From Rhizobium leguminosarum (lineage in GTDB: Bacteria > Pseudomonadota > Alphaproteobacteria > Rhizobiales > Rhizobiaceae), in contig NZ_LWBS01000024.1 in assembly GCF_001652265.1 (NCBI RefSeq), positions 1 to 7,977 of the forward strand: a DNA stretch of 7,977 nt, in the 5' to 3' direction. The notes below the pieces were generated by a model. It was given only the letters and a program-made list of their open reading frames with translations. It made no database searches and was not told the DNA's origin. Positions 5,137-7,977 of the stretch are shown here, one piece after another. Position 1 is the stretch's first letter, and every line of letters starts with the position of its first letter. The translations under genes and the position numbers were made by a program.

Positions 5137-5331
5137 TCACATAGCCATGCCGCGCCGCGCCCATTCCTCCGGGCTGTGGTGATAGGTGAGCCTGAACCGG
5201 TCATAATATCTGTTTTCGGTCCGGTGGCATCCGAGGTTCTCCTTCGCGAGAATCGCTAAGAGCGATGGCATAGGGAAGTTGTCGAACCTGGCAATAAGCT
5301 CGTCACCGTCGAAAAATTTCAAAATCCGCAT
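5137..5331 (-). CDS. Small hypothetical protein (64 aa)
   Basis: An open frame of 64 codons starts at ATG 5331 with MRILKFFDGDELIARFDNFP. It continues MPSLLAILAKENLGCHRTEN and ends RLTYHHSPEEWARRGMAM. The sequence looks protein-like: alternating hydrophobic and charged residues, no low complexity. The start is uncertain: GAGGA abuts the ATG directly, and the better-spaced purine run GGGGGTG is about 12 bases upstream; an in-frame TTG at 5403 would add 24 less convincing residues. It lies 72 bp downstream of another small minus-strand gene and may be co-transcribed with it. I do not recognise a family; no membrane segment or signal peptide is seen. Confidence 0.55.
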   Translation of the reverse strand: MRILKFFDGDELIARFDNFPMPSLLAILAKENLGCHRTENRYYDRFRLTYHHSPEEWARRGMAM

Positions 5332-5403
5332 TCCTCGCAGATCACCCCCACCCGATTGCCTGCATATGATTTTACCCCCGTGCCGGCATCGGACGAATTC
5401 CAA

Positions 5404-5604
5404 TCATCGACGGTCATAGTCCGGCCGCCATCCGCGGGTCATGCCTCGGCTCATGGCGCCTTCTGCCAATGCCAACTGCTGGCGAAGGTGGCGAATATCC
5501 TCCAGCAGGGTGTCTATAGCTGCATGCGTATCGCCCCTGTGGTAGGCGATCACCTTTGCACGCTCATCGTCTTCCATGGCTTCGCCGATCGGCTGCTCGC
5601 GCAT
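5404..5604 (-). CDS. Small hypothetical protein (66 aa), helical
   Basis: A 66-codon frame with ATG 5604, preceded by GGAG at seven-base spacing. A second in-frame ATG lies ten codons in (MEDDERAKV). The core ERAKVIAYHRGDTHAAIDTL then LLEDIRHLRQQLALAEGAM is strongly helical and amphipathic, with heptad-like leucines (about residues 31-50) suggesting a short coiled coil or dimer helix. The C-terminus is basic (MTRGWRPDYDRR). It heads an apparent two-gene minus-strand unit with the 64-residue protein and is divergent from the ligase gene across 116 bp. Function unknown; the ribosome site and composition support it being real. Confidence 0.6.
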   Translation of the reverse strand: MREQPIGEAMEDDERAKVIAYHRGDTHAAIDTLLEDIRHLRQQLALAEGAMSRGMTRGWRPDYDRR

Positions 5605-5720
5605 ATCCGTGCTCCATTACTTTCAATTTTTAGATTGGCTGCCGCAGCGCCTATGTTCTTATTATGTTCGCACGCGATTGCAAGTCGATAATCAATCTGG
5701 GTCAATTGCTTTTTGACGCG

Positions 5721-6606
5721 ATGACAAAGTCGCCCCGCCAGCCTTCCAAACCGCTGCTCAGTGAAGCCGAAGCGCCGCTCCGCAGTCGCCCACGTCGTCG
5801 CCGAGATCCCGCACAGCCCAATCTTCCCTTGGATCCGATGCCTGATCGCATCGAGCCGTGTCTTGCTCTCCTGAAGCCCAAGCCGCCCAAAGGCCCCCAA
5901 TGGGCCTTCGAGGTGAAATGGGACGGCTACCGCCTGGCCGTTCATACCGAGCCTACAGGCGTGCGAATTCTGACGCGAGGAGGCCACGATTGGACGAATC
6001 GCTTCCCAGCGATTGAGCAAGCGGCCAGATCGCTTCCCGTTTCCACCGCCATCCTGGACGGCGAGGCCGTCGTGCTCGACGAGCGGGGCCGATCGGATTT
6101 CGGCTTGCTGCAGCAATCGCTTGGCGGGCGCGGCGGCAAAAGGCGGTCGAGCGACGCCATCTTCATGGCCTTCGATCTGCTCTATTTCGACGGTCACGAC
6201 CTCAGGAAGTCCGAACTCGACGTGCGCCAGCATCTGCTCGAGGATTTGGTGCCGGCCGGCGGAGAAGGCGATATTCGACTCTCGGAGGAGATCGAGGCCG
6301 ACGGTGATCAGCTGCTGGCAAGCGCCTGCGAACATGACCTTGAGGGCATCATAGCGAAGCGTAGGGATGCGCCCTATCGATCCGGCCGACTCGGCGACTG
6401 GCTGAAGATCAAATGCATCCAGAGCGACAGCTTTGTCATCGACGCCAGCTGCTGCGGTCGATCGCAAGTCAGCAATTTTCGTCAAGCCAAAGCTAATCGC
6501 AGAGATCGAATATCGAGCTTGGACGGATGACGGAAAGCTGCGGCATGCTTCCTATAAAGGGCTCCGTGACGCGGCTGATGAGGCCGCGGTTTATGAGGTG
6601 GACTGA
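5721..6606 (+). pseudogene. LigD-type ATP-dependent DNA ligase with OB-fold deletion and frameshift
   Basis: From ATG 5721 the frame gives 269 residues of a stand-alone LigD-type ligase, which seals nicks or ends in Ku-dependent end joining. The nucleotidyltransferase motifs are present: motif I EVKWDGYR (catalytic Lys66), LDGEAVVLD (112-120), motif III AFDLLYFDG (150-158), motif IV EGIIAKR (208-214) and motif V WLKIK (227-231). At Ile240 (6440) the sequence jumps. Residues 241-269 are out of frame to TGA 6528-6530. The +1 frame instead reads TPAAAVDRKSAIFVKPKLIA, then EIEYRAWTDDGKLRHASYKG and a natural end VYEVD at 6606. Intact relatives have roughly 50-60 more residues between these parts (the start of the OB domain), so a deletion not divisible by three is inferred. 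The remnant protein might still bind ATP, but should not ligate efficiently. No ku gene is in view. ATG 5664 is a weaker alternative start. Confidence 0.8.
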
Positions 6607-6616
6607 TCCGCCAACA

Positions 6617-6919
6617 CTAAGGGCCGCAATCAGAACAAAGTTTGACAATTCCCATCAGCCTCAAAGCAAAAGCTAGCGTCAATAGAGAACCCACCGTCAC
6701 CGAAAAAGGCATAGCGAAAAGAAACCTGACTTTCGGCCTCGCCAAGAAGGTATCTTGTCTAAGTCTTGACCAATAGTCATTTGGCCCGAAATCTTTGGTG
6801 AAATCGAAACCATTCTTGCGGTAGAAGATGATCGATCTGATGTACCAGTACCAATTGTAGGCGCAAAAACCGCCCACGACGCACAGGCCAAGCAACGATT
6901 GAAACTGATCATCACTCAA
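6617..6919 (-). CDS. Small membrane protein with two predicted helices, TTG start
   Basis: A 100-residue protein starting at TTG 6919, directly after the TGA of the upstream gene. A GGAG site lies inside that gene's last codons, eight bases before the TTG. Residues about 8-32 (LLGLCVVGGFCAYNWYWYIR region) and 66-92 (FLFAMPFSVTVGSLLTLAFA region) are hydrophobic enough to span the membrane. A charged loop between them holds a GFDFTKDFGPNDYWSRLRQD segment. The C-terminus has a CSDC pair. The layout implies translational coupling with the ribbon-helix-helix-like gene. No family recognised. The ATG at 6915 lies in a different frame and would give an unrelated product, so it is not preferred. Confidence 0.65.
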   Translation of the reverse strand: MSDDQFQSLLGLCVVGGFCAYNWYWYIRSIIFYRKNGFDFTKDFGPNDYWSRLRQDTFLARPKVRFLFAMPFSVTVGSLLTLAFALRLMGIVKLCSDCGP

Positions 6920-7210
6920 TCACGCTTCTCCATCCACATCGCCGTCTTCATCCAGATCGTGCGCCGGCAGATAGGTGTTCTTCTCCATCCACTCCCGGAC
7001 GATAAACCTGATCGTGTCGTTGCGCGTCTTGCCGAACTCGCCGGACAGGTCCCGAAGCGCTTCTTCCATGTCATTCTCGAAGGCGATCGATCCGGAGTTC
7101 CGCAACAGCAGCGCGGCGCGGCGGAGCATGATCTGGAGATCCGCGCGCGAGATATCTGCGATCCGGTCGGCGGCGTCCTCGAGGAGGCTGGCGGTGTCTG
7201 GTGATGTCAT
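6920..7210 (-). CDS. Hypothetical protein with ribbon-helix-helix-like segment
   Basis: A 96-residue protein from ATG 7210. The N-terminal half is helical (LLEDAADRIADISRADLQIM then LRRAALLLRNSG). Residues about 41-76 (SIAFENDMEEALRDLSGEFG followed by KTRNDTIRFIVREWME) match the layout of a ribbon-helix-helix fold: a short strand, a helix, a turn with T/S-x-N/S, and a second helix. The tail is acidic (DLDEDGDVDGEA). RHH proteins usually bind DNA as dimers, often as antitoxins or autoregulators, but neither role is shown here. The ribosome site is weak. It lies 42 bp downstream of the chemoreceptor gene and is coupled to the membrane-protein gene that follows. Related rhizobial conserved hypotheticals probably exist, but I cannot cite a family. 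Confidence 0.68.
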   Translation of the reverse strand: MTSPDTASLLEDAADRIADISRADLQIMLRRAALLLRNSGSIAFENDMEEALRDLSGEFGKTRNDTIRFIVREWMEKNTYLPAHDLDEDGDVDGEA

Positions 7211-7252
7211 TGGTAGATTCGCTCGGCGCGTCCTCAATCTGAAATGCGAAAG

Positions 7253-7977
7253 TTAGCGACGCATCGCGGCGAAATGAACGTTCGCGCGGCCGCCAGAATG
7301 AGTCATCACTTTCGCCGTCGAACGAAGGGCTGAAGACTGGCCGGATGCCGCATCGTTCAGCCTGAATTGGCTGACGAGCTCGCGAAGCTTCTGGGCTTCC
7401 TGCGCGAGAGAGGCAGAGGCAGCCGTTGATTGCTCCACCATGGCCGCGTTCTGTTGCGTGGTCTGGTCCATCTGGTTGACCGCTAGGTTGACTTCGCTGA
7501 GCCCGATGGACTGCTCTTTCGCTGAGGTGGCGATCGAATCCATGTGGTGATTGATCTGCGTGATGAAGCCGCCGATAGTCTTCAAGGCTTGGCCTGTATC
7601 ACGCACCAGCTTGACCCCGCCTTCCACCTCTTTCGAGGAGTTTTGGATCAGGCCCTTGATTTCCTTGGCAGCACTTGCCGAGCGCTGGGCGAGTTCGCGG
7701 ACTTCCTGGGCGACGACGGCAAAACCCTTGCCGGCCTCGCCGGCTCTCGCCGCTTCCACGCCGGCATTGAGGGCGAGCAGGTTGGTCTGGAACGCGATTT
7801 CGTCGATGACGCTGATGATGTTGGAAATCTGCTGCGATGACGTCTCGATGCGTCCCATCGCCTCTTCGGCGTGCGAAACGACTTCCGCGGAGATCCCGGC
7901 GCTGCGATTTGCCTCCGTGGCCACCGTGCGCGTCTCCTCGGTTCGCTTGCTGGAGTTCGACACGTTCGCCGTGATCT
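7253..7977 (-). CDS. Methyl-accepting chemotaxis protein, C-terminal signalling domain (5' end beyond window)
   Basis: The frame is open to the right edge and encodes about 241 residues of an MCP cytoplasmic domain, a long antiparallel coiled coil that controls CheA kinase. The conserved hairpin tip reads IISVIDEIAFQTNLLALNAG followed by VEAARAGEAGKGFAVVAQEV and RELAQRSASAAKEIKGLI, nearly identical to the MCP signature. Flanking heptad helices include methylation-type Glu/Gln pairs (for example MDQTTQQNAAMVEQSTAA). The C-terminal tail after LRELVSQFRLND is short, Ser/Ala-rich, and ends HFAAMRR, with no NWETF-type CheR-binding pentapeptide visible. The sensory and transmembrane parts lie outside the window, so the ligand is unknown. 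GTG 7963 is internal, not the start. Confidence 0.95.
   Translation of the reverse strand, partial: ITANVSNSSKRTEETRTVATEANRSAGISAEVVSHAEEAMGRIETSSQQISNIISVIDEIAFQTNLLALNAGVEAARAGEAGKGFAVVAQEVRELAQRSASAAKEIKGLIQNSSKEVEGGVKLVRDTGQALKTIGGFITQINHHMDSIATSAKEQSIGLSEVNLAVNQMDQTTQQNAAMVEQSTAASASLAQEAQKLRELVSQFRLNDAASGQSSALRSTAKVMTHSGGRANVHFAAMRR

Noticed and set aside
5550..6485. Long minus-strand open frame (311 codons) opposite the ligase
   Set aside because: It is antisense to a ligase with clear catalytic motifs; the GC-rich codon pattern leaves the opposite strand open. Its product has no recognisable motif.
1..7977. CRISPR array, tRNA or rRNA genes
   Set aside because: No regularly spaced direct repeats and no tRNA- or rRNA-like segments were seen on reading through; a dedicated scan could still find something short.

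Overview
The window looks like accessory DNA from an alphaproteobacterium of the Hyphomicrobiales (Rhizobium, Sinorhizobium, Mesorhizobium or Bradyrhizobium type). The basis is GC-rich coding sequence, an IS1380-type transposase end, a DUF1127 protein, a short LigD-type ATP-dependent ligase, and a chemoreceptor with an alphaproteobacterial-style signalling hairpin. Family names come from remembered motifs only; no search was run.

Layout. Positions 1-474 are the 3' end of an IS1380-family element. It ends inside a minus-strand P-loop (uridine-kinase-like) gene, which it truncates. That gene sits 24 bp downstream of a VOC/glyoxalase-fold gene (904-1332, minus). The VOC gene is divergent from a TetR regulator (1401-2012, plus), and the gap holds an inverted repeat that is a good operator candidate. 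A DUF1428 gene (2040-2444) follows tetR.

Positions 2450-3980 are largely a gene graveyard. They hold a 51-codon C-terminal fragment, an alpha/beta-hydrolase pseudogene with two internal stops where Trp is expected, a probable IS481-type transposase scrap at the hydrolase's broken 5' end, an apparently intact DUF1127 gene (3154-3441), a YCII/DGPF gene with a frameshift, and a scrap of a sugar ABC-transporter ATPase.

The 3814-4335 gap has no convincing gene but contains an 11-bp perfect inverted repeat. It leads to an exported protein with two Cys-containing repeats (4336-4824), closed by a good rho-independent terminator. Two small minus-strand genes of unknown function follow (5137-5331 and 5404-5604).

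From 5721 a stand-alone LigD-type ligase runs rightward. It keeps its nucleotidyltransferase motifs, but a deletion with frameshift removes much of the OB-fold; the original C-terminus survives in another frame to 6606. The right end is a minus-strand series: the C-terminal part of a methyl-accepting chemotaxis protein (7253 to the window edge), a ribbon-helix-helix-like protein (6920-7210), and a two-helix membrane protein whose TTG start directly follows the previous stop codon.

No complete novel multi-gene system is visible. The most informative signals are the IS boundary in the kinase, the deleted ligase, the tetR/VOC operator candidate, the duplicated-Cys exported protein, and the coupled RHH/membrane pair downstream of the chemoreceptor.
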